Assembly (NCBI GenBank): GCA_019423125.1
Contig: JAHZBZ010000003.1
Span: 62,001-126,000, forward strand
DNA from: Bacillota bacterium
Lineage (GTDB): Bacteria > Bacillota > Clostridia > Christensenellales > Borkfalkiaceae
Length of the DNA stretch: 64,000 bases
Direction: 5' to 3'
Shown: positions 51,309 to 61,052 of the stretch, piece after piece
Position numbering within the stretch: the first letter of the stretch is position 1
Layout: every line of letters starts with the position of its first letter
The notes under the pieces: model-generated
Seen by the model: only the letters and a program-made list of their open reading frames with translations
Databases searched by the model: none
What the model was told of the DNA's origin: nothing
Translations under genes and position numbers: made by a program

Positions 51309-51637
51309 TGAGAGCGGAAGACATCATCATTAAGCCCATCCTCACCGAAAAAGGATACGATGGGATCCAGGGCGCGTCCGACAAGAAAAAGACGGACAAA
51401 AAGACCTGCGGCAAGAAATACATCTTCAAAGTCGCCAAGAGCGCGAACAAGACGGAGATCCGCATCGCGATCGAAAAGCTCTTCGGCGTCAAAGTCGAGA
51501 GCGTCAACACGTCCAATGTGAGCGGAAAGCTGAAGAGAATGGGCAGGAGCGAAGGCCTGACCCCCTCCTACAAGAAGGCGATCGTGCAGCTTACCGAGGA
51601 CAGCAAGCCGATTGAGTACTTCAATTCGCTGTCGTAA
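51308..51637 (+). CDS. rplW: 50S ribosomal protein L23
   Basis: A 109-residue product: IIIKPILTEKGYD, KYIFKVAKSANKTEIRIAIE. A short Lys-rich insert near residues 22-36 is longer than usual. It sits at the exit tunnel where SRP and trigger factor bind. Confidence 0.96.
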   Translation: MRAEDIIIKPILTEKGYDGIQGASDKKKTDKKTCGKKYIFKVAKSANKTEIRIAIEKLFGVKVESVNTSNVSGKLKRMGRSEGLTPSYKKAIVQLTEDSKPIEYFNSLS

Positions 51638-51659
51638 TCCAGGAGGAGGAAGTTAAGAA

Positions 51660-52487
51660 ATGGCAATCAAGAGATACAAACCGACGTCCGCCGGGCACCG
51701 CTTCATGACGGTGCATGCGTACGACGAGATCACCGAGACGAAGCCCGAGAAATCGCTCGTCGAGGATATGAGAAAGAGCGGCGGCCGCAACAACCAGGGC
51801 AAGATCACTGTGCGCCACATCGGCGGCGGCAACAGAAGAAAATACCGCATCATCGACTTCAAGCGCAATAAGGACGGCGTCCCCGCAAAGGTCAAGAGCA
51901 TCCAGTACGACCCCAACCGCAGCGCGAACATCGCGCTCCTGCAGTATGCGGACGGCGAGAAGAGGTACATCCTCGCGCCCGTCGGCCTGAACGTGGGCGA
52001 CACCGTGCTCTCCGGTCCCAATGCGGACATCAAGGCGGGCAACTGCCTCCCGTTCGAGAACATCCCCGTCGGCACGATGGTGCACAACATCGAGTTCAAA
52101 CCCGGCAAGGGCGGCCAGATCGCGAGAGCGGCGGGCATCTCCGCACAGCTCATGGCGAAAGAGGGTGCGTTCGCGACCCTGAAGATGCCCAGCGGCGAGA
52201 TGCGTCTCGTCCCCGTCGGCTGCCGCGCGACCATCGGTCAGGTCGGCAACGTCGAGCATGAGATCATCAACGTCGGCAAAGCGGGCAAGACCCGCCACAT
52301 GGGCATCAAGCCCACCGTTCGCGGCGCCGTCATGAACCCGAACGATCACCCCCACGGCGGCGGCGAGGGCAAGAGCCCTGTCGGTCACGCCGGTCCTATG
52401 ACTCCTTGGGGCAAACCTGCGCTCGGTTATAAGACGAGAAAGAAGAAGAACGTCACGAGCAAGTTCATTCTGAAAAGGATCAATTAA
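51660..52487 (+). CDS. rplB: 50S ribosomal protein L2
   Basis: The 275-residue protein starts MAIKRYKPTSAGHRFMT and contains NPNDHPHGGGEGKSPVG with the conserved His needed for peptidyl transfer, plus KTRKKKNVTSKFIL at the end. Confidence 0.98.
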   Translation: MAIKRYKPTSAGHRFMTVHAYDEITETKPEKSLVEDMRKSGGRNNQGKITVRHIGGGNRRKYRIIDFKRNKDGVPAKVKSIQYDPNRSANIALLQYADGEKRYILAPVGLNVGDTVLSGPNADIKAGNCLPFENIPVGTMVHNIEFKPGKGGQIARAAGISAQLMAKEGAFATLKMPSGEMRLVPVGCRATIGQVGNVEHEIINVGKAGKTRHMGIKPTVRGAVMNPNDHPHGGGEGKSPVGHAGPMTPWGKPALGYKTRKKKNVTSKFILKRIN

Positions 52488-52502
52488 GGGAGGATCATCC
52501 AA

Positions 52503-52784
52503 ATGAGCAGAAGCGTAAAGAAAGGGCCTTATGTTGAAGCGAGACTCTTGAAGAGAGTCGAAGAGCTCAACGCGGCCAACGATAAAAAAGTTTTGAAGAC
52601 TTGGTCGAGAGCATCCACGATCTTCCCCCAGATGGTAGGGCACACGATAGCGGTGCACGACGGCAGAAAGCACGTCCCCGTGTACATCACCGAGGACATG
52701 GTCGGCTGCAAGCTCGGCGAGTTCGCTCCGACCAGGACCTTCAAAGGTCATTCGGGCGGCAAGACCACTGCCGCGAAGAAGTAA
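52503..52784 (+). CDS. rpsS: 30S ribosomal protein S19
   Basis: A 93-residue product: MSRSVKKGPYVEARLLKRV, VYITEDMVGCKLGEFAPTR and KTTAAKK end. It binds the head of the 30S subunit. Confidence 0.97.
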   Translation: MSRSVKKGPYVEARLLKRVEELNAANDKKVLKTWSRASTIFPQMVGHTIAVHDGRKHVPVYITEDMVGCKLGEFAPTRTFKGHSGGKTTAAKK

Positions 52785-52802
52785 TAGGAGGCGGATATTC
52801 AA

Positions 52803-53192
52803 ATGGCTAAGAATACGCGTGAAAAGACAAAGAAGATCGCGGAGAACAAGGACAGACGTCCCTACGCGGTCGCAAGACATATCAGAATGTCCCCTTACAA
52901 GGTCCGCAGGGCGCTCGCGCTCATCCGCGGCAAGAGCGTGAACGAGGCGGCTGCGATCCTCGAATACGCGACCATCGTTTCCGCAGAGCCCGTCCGCAAA
53001 GTCCTTCTTTCGGCGGCGGCGAACGCGGAGCACAACTTCAGTATGGACAGAGGCGACCTCATCGTCGCCGAGGCGTTTGCCGACCAGGGTCCCACCCTCA
53101 AACGGATGAACCCCGTTTCCAAGGGCAGAGCGCACTCCATCCTCAAGAGAACCAGCCACATCACGGTCATCCTTGATGTACAGAGTAAGTAA
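52803..53192 (+). CDS. rplV: 50S ribosomal protein L22
   Basis: A 129-residue product with RHIRMSPYKVRRALALIRGK and RAHSILKRTSHITVIL, the loop that lines the exit tunnel. An extra basic N-terminal segment of about 20 residues is present. Confidence 0.97.
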   Translation: MAKNTREKTKKIAENKDRRPYAVARHIRMSPYKVRRALALIRGKSVNEAAAILEYATIVSAEPVRKVLLSAAANAEHNFSMDRGDLIVAEAFADQGPTLKRMNPVSKGRAHSILKRTSHITVILDVQSK

Positions 53193-53204
53193 GGAGAATA
53201 GGGA

Positions 53205-53863
<659 letters not shown>

Positions 53864-53864
<1 letters not shown>

Positions 53865-54337
53865 TGTTAATTCCGAAGAGAGTCAAAAGAAGAAAACAGC
53901 ATCGCGGAAACATCAAGGGCCAGGCTCACAAGGGCAACAAAGTCGCATACGGCGATTTCGGCCTTGTCGCAGTCGACGGCGCGCGCATCACGTCCCGCCA
54001 GATCGAAGCGGCCCGTATCGCGATGACGAGATTCATCAAGCGCGGCGGCCAGGTGTGGATCGACATCTTCCCGCACAAGCCTATCACCCGTCACCCCGCC
54101 GAATCCCGTATGGGTTCCGGTAAGGGCGCGGTGGAATACTGGGTCGCGATCGTCAAACCGGGCAGGGTCCTGTTCGAGATGGCGGGCGTTCCCGAAGACG
54201 TCGCGCGCGAGGCGATGCGCCTTGCCGGACACAAGCTGCCCATCAAGACCAAGTTCATGGTCAAAGGGCAGGTCAACCCCGTGACGGGCGAGATGCCCGA
54301 GGGCGGCGAAAAAATTACAGAAGGCGGTGAAGGTTAA
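53864..54337 (+). CDS. rplP: 50S ribosomal protein L16
   Basis: The 157-residue protein has MLIPKRVKRRKQHRGN and RMGSGKGAVEYWVAIVKPGR. The C-terminal GEMPEGGEKITEGGEG extends beyond the usual 144 residues. It overlaps rpmC by one base. Confidence 0.96.
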
Positions 54338-54534
54338 TGAAAGCGAACGAACTTCACAAAATGACAGACGAAGAGCTTCAGACCAAACTCGGTGAGCTGA
54401 AGAGCGAACTCTTCAATCTCCGTTTCCGTCACGCGTCGGGCCAGCTCGATAACCCGATGACGATTGCGTCCTGCAAGAAGGACATCGCGCGTGTCAACAC
54501 GATCATCCGCGAGAGAGAACTCAAGAGGGTCTAA
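54337..54534 (+). CDS. rpmC: 50S ribosomal protein L29
   Basis: A 65-residue helical hairpin: MKANELHKMTDEELQTKLGE, LFNLRFRHASGQLDNPM. Confidence 0.97.
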   Translation: MKANELHKMTDEELQTKLGELKSELFNLRFRHASGQLDNPMTIASCKKDIARVNTIIRERELKRV

Positions 54535-54546
54535 GGAGTAGTCAAC

Positions 54547-54801
54547 ATGGAAAGAAATCTGAGAAAAGAAAGAGTCGGGCTCGTTGTCTCCGACAAGATG
54601 GACAAGACCGTGGTCGTCGCGATCGTGGACAAGAGCAAACACCCCCTCTATAAAAAGACCATCACCAGCACGAAGAAGGTCAAGGCGCACGACGAGGCGA
54701 ACGAATGCGTCGTCGGCGACAAGGTCCGCATCGTAGAGACCAGGAAACTCAGCAAAGACAAGAACTGGAGAGTTGCCGAGATCGTCGAAAAGGCGAAGTA
54801 A
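54547..54801 (+). CDS. rpsQ: 30S ribosomal protein S17
   Basis: An 84-residue OB-fold protein: RKERVGLVVSDKMDKTVVVAI and GDKVRIVETRKLSKDKNWRV. Confidence 0.97.
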   Translation: MERNLRKERVGLVVSDKMDKTVVVAIVDKSKHPLYKKTITSTKKVKAHDEANECVVGDKVRIVETRKLSKDKNWRVAEIVEKAK

Positions 54802-54824
54802 AAAAATAAGGAGAAGGAGCCAAT

Positions 54825-55193
54825 ATGATACAACCACAGACAAGGCTTAAAGCGGCTGACAATTCCGGCGCGAAAGAGCTCATGTGCATACGTGTTCTGG
54901 GCGGTTCGTTCAGAAAATGCGGCAACATCGGCGACGTCATCATCGCGAGCGTGAAGACCGCGACTCCCGGCGGCGCAGTCAAGAAGGGCGAAGTCGTCAA
55001 AGCGGTCATCGTCAGGACGAGCAAGGGCATCCGCAGGGCGGACGGCACCTATATCCGCTTCGACGAAAATGCCGCAGTCATCATAGATAATCAGAAACAG
55101 CCGAGGGGGACCCGTATCTTCGGGCCCATCGCGCGCGAGCTCAGGGACAAGGATTACATGAGGATCATCTCCCTTGCTCCCGAAGTGCTGTAA
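54825..55193 (+). CDS. rplN: 50S ribosomal protein L14
   Basis: A 122-residue product: MIQPQTRLKAADNSGAKELM, IRFDENAAVIIDNQKQPRGT and FGPIARELRDKDYMRI. Confidence 0.97.
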   Translation: MIQPQTRLKAADNSGAKELMCIRVLGGSFRKCGNIGDVIIASVKTATPGGAVKKGEVVKAVIVRTSKGIRRADGTYIRFDENAAVIIDNQKQPRGTRIFGPIARELRDKDYMRIISLAPEVL

Positions 55194-55205
55194 GGAGGAC
55201 GCACC

Positions 55206-55634
55206 ATGAACGTAAAACTCAATGACAACGTAGTCGTCATCGCAGGCAAGGACAAAGGCAAGACGGGCAGGGTGGTCTCCACTTCCCCGAAGGCCGGCCG
55301 CGTGACCGTGCAGGGCGTCAACATGCAGAAGAGGCACCAGAAGGCGAGAAAGGCGAACGCCGTCTCCCGGATCATCGAGCGCGAGGGCGCGATCGACGCG
55401 TCCAACGTGATGGTCATCTGCGACAAGTGCGGCAAGGCGACGAGGGTGAAACACACGTTCGTCGAAGTGGACGGCAAAATGAAGAAAGTCCGCGTCTGCA
55501 AGTGCGGCGCCGTGCTCGACAAGGCGTACAAGAAGCAGACCAAGGCTGCCGCCAAAGCGGAAGAGGCGCCCAAGAAGAGAACGCGCAAGCGCACCGCGAA
55601 GGCGGAGGCTGCCGCTGAAGAGAAGAAGGACTGA
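55206..55634 (+). CDS. rplX: 50S ribosomal protein L24 with zinc-ribbon-like motif and long tail
   Basis: The KOW start LNDNVVVIAGKDKGKTGRVV and NMQKRHQKA are standard. The usual PKTGK segment is replaced by ICDKCGK and followed by CKCGAVLD, giving four cysteines that could bind zinc. After residue 105 an Ala/Lys/Glu-rich tail (KKRTRKRTAKAEAAAEEKKD) brings the length to 142, some 40 more than usual. Confidence 0.95.
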   Translation: MNVKLNDNVVVIAGKDKGKTGRVVSTSPKAGRVTVQGVNMQKRHQKARKANAVSRIIEREGAIDASNVMVICDKCGKATRVKHTFVEVDGKMKKVRVCKCGAVLDKAYKKQTKAAAKAEEAPKKRTRKRTAKAEAAAEEKKD

Positions 55635-55650
55635 GGCGAGGTAAAACCAA

Positions 55651-56208
55651 ATGGCAGAAAAAGTGTATAAGAACAGGGTGAGGGAGGCGTACGAAAAGGA
55701 AGTCGTTCCCTACCTCGTCAAGAAATTCAATTACAGCAACATCAACGAGGTCCCCAAGCTGGTCAAGATCGTGATCAACTCGGGTCTCGGCGACATCAAG
55801 GACAACGCGAAGAGCGTGCAGATCGCGCACGACGAGCTCAAGGCGATCGCGGGACAGAAGCCCGTCATCACCAAGGCGAAGAAGTCGGTCGCGAACTTCA
55901 AGGTCCGCGAGGGGATGTCCGTCGGCATGAAGGTCACCCTCCGCAAGGACAGGATGTATGAGTTCTACGACAAGTTCGTGTCCATCGCGCTCCCCCGCAT
56001 GAGGGACTTCCGCGGCGTGCCCGTCAATTCCTTTGACGGCAGGGGCAACTATGCTTTGGGCGTCAAAGAGCAGCTCATCTTCCCCGAGATCTCCTACGAC
56101 CAGGTCGAGAAGATCCGCGGGTTCGACATCTGCTTCGTCACCACAGCGAAGACGGACGAAGAGGCGAGAGAGCTTCTCGGGGCAATGGGTATGCCCTTCA
56201 AGAAATAA
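55651..56208 (+). CDS. rplE: 50S ribosomal protein L5
   Basis: A 185-residue product: YSNINEVPKLVKIVINSGLG, ITKAKKSVANFKVREGMSVG and FPEISYDQVEKIRGFDI. It binds 5S rRNA. Confidence 0.97.
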   Translation: MAEKVYKNRVREAYEKEVVPYLVKKFNYSNINEVPKLVKIVINSGLGDIKDNAKSVQIAHDELKAIAGQKPVITKAKKSVANFKVREGMSVGMKVTLRKDRMYEFYDKFVSIALPRMRDFRGVPVNSFDGRGNYALGVKEQLIFPEISYDQVEKIRGFDICFVTTAKTDEEARELLGAMGMPFKK

Positions 56209-56219
56209 GGAGAACGAAC

Positions 56220-56405
56220 ATGGCTAAAAAATCGATGATCAATAAACAGCAGAGAACGCCCAAGTACTCCACGAGAGCGTATACGAGATGCAGCATCTGC
56301 GGTCGTCCGCACGCTGTTCTGCGTAAATACGGTATCTGCCGTATCTGTTTCCGCAACCTTGCGTACAAGGGACAGATCCCCGGCGTGAAAAAGGCGAGCT
56401 GGTAA
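56220..56405 (+). CDS. rpsN: 30S ribosomal protein S14, zinc-binding type
   Basis: A 61-residue type Z S14: RCSICGRPHAVLRKYGICRICF holds the two CxxC pairs, and GQIPGVKKASW ends the protein. Confidence 0.97.
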   Translation: MAKKSMINKQQRTPKYSTRAYTRCSICGRPHAVLRKYGICRICFRNLAYKGQIPGVKKASW

Positions 56406-56416
56406 GGAGGCACATC

Positions 56417-56809
56417 ATGACAGATCCCATTGCAGATATGCTCACAAGAATCAGGAACGCCCTCACCGTCCGTCACGAGACGGTCGAGATGCCCGCATCC
56501 AACATGAAAAAGGCGATCGCGAACATCCTTCTGGAAGAAGGCTACGTCAAGAACGTCGAGTTTGTCGACGACGGCCTGTCCGGCAAGATCGTGATCACGC
56601 TCAAATACACCGAAGGCAACAAGCCGGTCATCTCCGGTTTGAAGAGAGTCTCCAAGCCCGGTCTGCGGACCTATTCCGGCGCAGAGAACATGCCCAAGGT
56701 CTTGGGAGGCCTGGGAACGGCGATCGTTTCCACTTCCAAGGGAATAATGACGGACAAACAGGCAAAAGCAGCCAACGTGGGCGGCGAAGTGCTCTGTTTC
56801 GTCTGGTAA
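56417..56809 (+). CDS. rpsH: 30S ribosomal protein S8
   Basis: A 130-residue product: MTDPIADMLTRIRNALTVRH and STSKGIMTDKQAKAANVGGE near the C-terminus. S8 is a classical spc-operon repressor in E. coli; no such site was identified here. Confidence 0.97.
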   Translation: MTDPIADMLTRIRNALTVRHETVEMPASNMKKAIANILLEEGYVKNVEFVDDGLSGKIVITLKYTEGNKPVISGLKRVSKPGLRTYSGAENMPKVLGGLGTAIVSTSKGIMTDKQAKAANVGGEVLCFVW

Positions 56810-56821
56810 GGAGGCAAGCGA

Positions 56822-57361
56822 ATGTCGAGAATAGGTAAACAGCCTGTCGCGATCCCCGCAGGTGTCACGGTCGACGTCAAAGACGGCAAGATGGTCGTGA
56901 AAGGGCCCAAGGGCACGCTGGAACAGGACATTGATATGCGCATCGCGGTCGCGGTCGAAAACGGCCACGCCGTGCTCACCCGCGCAAACGATTCCAAAGA
57001 ACTCAGAGCGAAGCACGGCCTGTACAGGGCGCTGCTGCACAACATGGTGACGGGCGTCACGGCGGGCTACACCAAGGGCCTCGTCATCAACGGCGTCGGT
57101 TACAAAGTCGCAAAGCAGGGCAACAAGATCGTGCTCAACATCGGCTTCTCCCATCCCGTCGAATTTGCCGAGATCGAGGGCATCAAGCTGGATTGCCCCA
57201 CGCAGACGGAGATCACCGTCTCCGGCATCGACAAGGTGAAGGTCGGTCAGGTCGCCGCGAACATCCGCTCGCTGCGCGAACCCGAGCCTTACCACGGTTA
57301 CGGCATCCGTTACAAGGACGAAGTGATCGAGCGCAAGGAAGGCAAGACTGCCGGTAAATAA
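56822..57361 (+). CDS. rplF: 50S ribosomal protein L6
   Basis: A 179-residue product: MSRIGKQPVAIPAGVTVDVK and the second domain REPEPYHGYGIRYKDEVIER. Confidence 0.97.
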   Translation: MSRIGKQPVAIPAGVTVDVKDGKMVVKGPKGTLEQDIDMRIAVAVENGHAVLTRANDSKELRAKHGLYRALLHNMVTGVTAGYTKGLVINGVGYKVAKQGNKIVLNIGFSHPVEFAEIEGIKLDCPTQTEITVSGIDKVKVGQVAANIRSLREPEPYHGYGIRYKDEVIERKEGKTAGK

Positions 57362-57374
57362 AGGAGCGTAAGAC

Positions 57375-57743
57375 ATGATATCGAAATTTGATAAAAATGC
57401 GGACAGAGTGCAGCGTCATGCGCGCGTCCGCAAAAAGATCTCCGGAACGGCGGAGACGCCTCGTTTCAACGTGTACAGGAGCCTGAATCACATCTACGTT
57501 CAGATCATCGACGACGTCAAGGGGGTGACCCTTGTGTCTGCTTCCACGATGGAGAAGGCCGTCAAAGAGAAGATCGCGAACCTGACCAAGACGGAAGCGG
57601 CGAAGGTGGTCGGCGCCGAGGCAGCCAAGAAGGCGCTTGCGGCGGGCATCGAGACGGTCGTGTTCGACAGGGGCGGATACATCTATACGGGCCGCGTCAA
57701 GAGTGTTGCGGACGGCGCGAGAGAAGCCGGACTTAAATTCTGA
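57375..57743 (+). CDS. rplR: 50S ribosomal protein L18
   Basis: A 122-residue product: RVQRHARVRKKISGTAETPR, FNVYRSLNHIYVQIIDD and VFDRGGYIYTGRVKSVADGA. It binds 5S rRNA. Confidence 0.97.
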   Translation: MISKFDKNADRVQRHARVRKKISGTAETPRFNVYRSLNHIYVQIIDDVKGVTLVSASTMEKAVKEKIANLTKTEAAKVVGAEAAKKALAAGIETVVFDRGGYIYTGRVKSVADGAREAGLKF

Positions 57744-57756
57744 TAGGAGAACAGGA

Positions 57757-58278
57757 ATGGCAAGAGAAGACAGAAGACCTGCAAGAAGGCAGGAAGAAAA
57801 CGACGGATTCATCAAGAAGCTGATCCAGGTCAATCGCGTCACGAAGGTCGTCAAGGGCGGCCGCAACATGCGCTTCGCGGCGCTCGTCGTCGTGGGCGAC
57901 GGCAAGGGCAAAGTGGGCGTCGGCTCGGGCAAGGCGAACGAAGTTCCCGAAGCGATCGAGAAGGCGACCGCACAGGCAAAGAGAAACCTCATCACGGTCC
58001 CGATGGTGGAGGCGAGCATCCCGCACGAGGTGTACGGCAGATTCGGCCGCGGCTGCGTGTACATGATGCCCGCTCAGCAGGGTACCGGCGTCATCGCGGG
58101 CGGTCCCGTGCGTGCGGTCATGGAGGCCGCGGGCATCAAGGACATCCGCACCAAATCGCACGGCACCAGCAACCCCGTCAACTGCGTGAAGGCGACGATC
58201 GCGGGCCTCGCGGCGCTCAAGACCGCCGAGGAAGTCGCGGCGGCGCGCGGCAAGACCGTGGAAGAGATCCTTGGTTGA
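57757..58278 (+). CDS. rpsE: 30S ribosomal protein S5
   Basis: ATG 57757 follows AGGAGA; 173 residues. NRVTKVVKGGRNMRFAALVV and GKGKVGVGSGKANEVPEAI are the S5 signatures. Confidence 0.97.
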   Translation: MAREDRRPARRQEENDGFIKKLIQVNRVTKVVKGGRNMRFAALVVVGDGKGKVGVGSGKANEVPEAIEKATAQAKRNLITVPMVEASIPHEVYGRFGRGCVYMMPAQQGTGVIAGGPVRAVMEAAGIKDIRTKSHGTSNPVNCVKATIAGLAALKTAEEVAAARGKTVEEILG

Positions 58279-58291
58279 GGAGGTCAGGCAA

Positions 58292-58471
58292 ATGGCACAG
58301 GTTAAAGTAACGCTGGTTAAGAGCACCATCGGCAGCACCGAGACGCAGAAAGCGACGGTCGCGGCGCTGGGCTTGAAGAAGATCCGTTCCTGCAAGACGC
58401 ACGAAGATACTCCCGCGATCAGGGGGCAGATCAAAAAAGTTTCTCACCTTGTGAAGGTCGAGGAAATCTAA
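58292..58471 (+). CDS. rpmD: 50S ribosomal protein L30
   Basis: ATG 58292 follows GGAGG; 59 residues: KVTLVKSTIGSTETQKATV and IRGQIKKVSHLVKVEEI. Confidence 0.96.
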   Translation: MAQVKVTLVKSTIGSTETQKATVAALGLKKIRSCKTHEDTPAIRGQIKKVSHLVKVEEI

Positions 58472-58484
58472 GGAGCTTTGCACT

Positions 58485-58931
58485 ATGAGAATTGATACGA
58501 TACAACCCGCGATCGGTTCCAACACCCCCGCAAAGAGATTGGGCAGGGGCATCGGTTCCGGTCTTGGCAAAACGAGCGGCAAGGGCCACAAGGGTCAGTG
58601 GGCGCGTTCGGGCGGCGGCGTACGTCCCGGCTTCGAAGGCGGTCAGACCCCCATTCACAGAAGGCTCCCGAAGCGCGGCTTCAACAACAAGTTCCGCAAA
58701 GAGTACGTCATCGTCAACCTGTCGGCGCTTTCGGGCGTCGAGGCTGGCGCCGTTGTGGACTATGACTTCGTGATGGCGAACAAGCTCGCCAAACAGGTCA
58801 AGGACAACGCCGGACTCAAAGTTCTCGGCAGCGGCGAGCTGAAGAATGCGATCACCGTCAAGGCGGCCAAGTTCTCCGCCTCCGCAAAAGAGGCGATCGA
58901 AAAGGCGGGCGGAAAAGCCGAAACCATCTGA
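58485..58931 (+). CDS. rplO: 50S ribosomal protein L15
   Basis: A 148-residue product with the Gly-rich N-terminal tail RLGRGIGSGLGKTSGKGHKG and GGQTPIHRRLPKRGFNN. Confidence 0.97.
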   Translation: MRIDTIQPAIGSNTPAKRLGRGIGSGLGKTSGKGHKGQWARSGGGVRPGFEGGQTPIHRRLPKRGFNNKFRKEYVIVNLSALSGVEAGAVVDYDFVMANKLAKQVKDNAGLKVLGSGELKNAITVKAAKFSASAKEAIEKAGGKAETI

Positions 58932-59020
58932 TTTCTGCTTTCCGCAACGCGGTAAGGGGAAATCGACGCTCCCCGCGCACCATGTGCGGGGGAGCCGCAC
59001 CTCATTTTTAGGAGAACAAG

Positions 59021-60346
59021 ATGTTCGAGACTTTAGTGAATGCTTTTAAAGTAAAAGAGATCAGAAAGAAGATCTTCATCACTCTTCTTCTGTTGCTCGT
59101 TTACAGACTGGGCTGCTACATCCCCGTTCCGGGCCTGGACGCAGAACAGTTTTCCGTCTATTTCGATCCGGACAGTGAGCAGTTCAACAACTTCCTCAGT
59201 CTGATGAACGCGGTCACCGGCGGCGCGCTGTCGCAAGGCACGCTTTTTGCGCTCGGTATCAGCCCGTACATCAACGCATCCATCATCATCCAGCTGCTCT
59301 GCGTGGGTATCCCCGCACTCGAGCGGCTGTCCAAAGAGGGTGAGGAAGGCAAACGCAAGATCGCGCAGATCACGCGCTTTCTGACGCTCGCTCTCGCGAT
59401 CATCCAGTCCGTCGGCGTCATCATCAACTTCGGCAACGACGGCGCGATCAACACCAGCTTCTTCTGGGATCAGGCATGGCTCGCGTACATCTACATGGTC
59501 ATCCTGTATTCCGCGGGCGCGATGCTCACCATGTGGCTGGGCGAGCGCATCACCGAGTACGGCGTCGGCAACGGCATCTCCCTGGTCATCTTCGTCGGTA
59601 TCATCTCGACGGCAGGGCTGCTGCTGGTCGACAAGTTCATCACCGCGTTCACGGCGGCGACGTTCACCTTCACGCCCATCCTTGAGATCATCCTCTTCTT
59701 TGTCGTGGCAGTCATCCTCTTCGGTCTCATCGTTCTGGTCGATCTCGCGGAGCGCCGCATCCCCGTTCAGTACGCAAAACAGGTCAAAGGCAGAAAGATG
59801 TACGGCGGACAGTCCACCGTCATCCCCATCCGCATTTCGGGCAGCGGCGTCATGCCCCTGATCTTCGCATTTGCGATCATCAGCCTTCCCGACCTGATCA
59901 TGGGTCTGTTCTTCGCGGACAGCACCGCCTATGCGAACTACACCGCGTGGTTCTCGGGCGGGCAGGGCCCCCTCGGCTGGCTGTACATCCTCGTACTCTG
60001 CCTGCTGATCTTCGGGTTCTCCTTCTTCTACGCGCAGATCCAGTTCAACCCCGAGGACATCTCCAAGAGCATCCAGCAGAACGGCGGCTTCATCCCCGGC
60101 ATCCGTCCGGGCAGGCCGACGGCGGACTACCTGAAGAAGATCTCCAACCGCATCACGCTGTTCGGCGCGATCTTCCTCTCGCTCGTCGCCTTCATCCCGT
60201 CGCTGGCGTTCAGCTTTGTCAGCTCCGACCTCGTCAACGCCTTCTCTACGACAGGTATCCTCATCGTGGTCTCCGTTGCGCTCGAGTTTGACAAACAGCT
60301 GCAGTCGCAGCTCATGATGAAGAACTACAAAGGGTTCCTCAAATAA
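59021..60346 (+). CDS. secY: Preprotein translocase subunit SecY
   Basis: The 441-residue protein has ten membrane helices. RLGCYIPVPGLD opens helix 1, GISPYINASIIIQLL is in helix 2, and PGIRPGRPTADYL lies in the cytoplasmic loop that contacts the ribosome. It forms the Sec channel with SecE (42346). Gene order L15-SecY-Adk is universal in Firmicutes. Confidence 0.97.
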   Translation: MFETLVNAFKVKEIRKKIFITLLLLLVYRLGCYIPVPGLDAEQFSVYFDPDSEQFNNFLSLMNAVTGGALSQGTLFALGISPYINASIIIQLLCVGIPALERLSKEGEEGKRKIAQITRFLTLALAIIQSVGVIINFGNDGAINTSFFWDQAWLAYIYMVILYSAGAMLTMWLGERITEYGVGNGISLVIFVGIISTAGLLLVDKFITAFTAATFTFTPILEIILFFVVAVILFGLIVLVDLAERRIPVQYAKQVKGRKMYGGQSTVIPIRISGSGVMPLIFAFAIISLPDLIMGLFFADSTAYANYTAWFSGGQGPLGWLYILVLCLLIFGFSFFYAQIQFNPEDISKSIQQNGGFIPGIRPGRPTADYLKKISNRITLFGAIFLSLVAFIPSLAFSFVSSDLVNAFSTTGILIVVSVALEFDKQLQSQLMMKNYKGFLK

Positions 60347-60415
60347 GAAAAAACCAATCGCTTCCTCTCCCCGAAAGGGGAGGGGAGAACAAAAAAAACA
60401 AGGAGTGAGGCAGCT

Positions 60416-61039
60416 ATGAACATCATTCTTTTGGGAGCGCCGGGCGCCGGCAAGGGAACGCAGGCTACGCGCATTTCCGAGAAATTCGGACTTCCGCACA
60501 TCTCCACGGGCGACATCTTCCGCGACAACATCAAGCGCGGCACCGAGATCGGGCTTCTCGCGAAGTCCTACACCGACAAGGGACAGCTCGTCCCCGACGA
60601 GGTCACCTGCAAGATCGTGGAAGGCCGTCTGACCGAAGCCGACTGCGCCGATGGCTACCTCCTCGACGGATTCCCCCGCAACCTCTTCCAGGCAGAGGAG
60701 CTCGACAAGTTCTCCAAAGTGGACGCGGTCATCAACATCGACATTGACCTCTCCCTGCTCATGGACAGACTGTGCGGCCGCCGCGTGTGCAAGAGCTGCG
60801 GCGAGAGCTACCACGTCAACTTCCTCGGCGGAAAGACGACCTGCGAGCGCTGCGGCGGCGAGCTGTACCAGCGCAAGGACGACAACGAGGAGACGGTCGG
60901 CAACCGCCTGAAGGTGTACACCGAGCAGACGCAGCCCCTCATCGATTACTATCGCGCGAAGGGCGTTCTGATCGACATCGACGGCGTGGGCGCCATCGAC
61001 GAAGTGTTCGGGAGGATCTGCGACGCACTCAAAAAGTGA
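60416..61039 (+). CDS. adk: Adenylate kinase with zinc-type LID
   Basis: The 207-residue protein has the P-loop GAPGAGKGTQ, DGFPRNLFQAEELD and a LID with VCKSCGESYH and CERCGG, four cysteines that bind zinc as in Gram-positive enzymes. It interconverts AMP plus ATP and two ADP. GGAGTGAGG lies upstream. Confidence 0.97.
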   Translation: MNIILLGAPGAGKGTQATRISEKFGLPHISTGDIFRDNIKRGTEIGLLAKSYTDKGQLVPDEVTCKIVEGRLTEADCADGYLLDGFPRNLFQAEELDKFSKVDAVINIDIDLSLLMDRLCGRRVCKSCGESYHVNFLGGKTTCERCGGELYQRKDDNEETVGNRLKVYTEQTQPLIDYYRAKGVLIDIDGVGAIDEVFGRICDALKK

Positions 61040-61052
61040 GCGTCTTTGAAAG

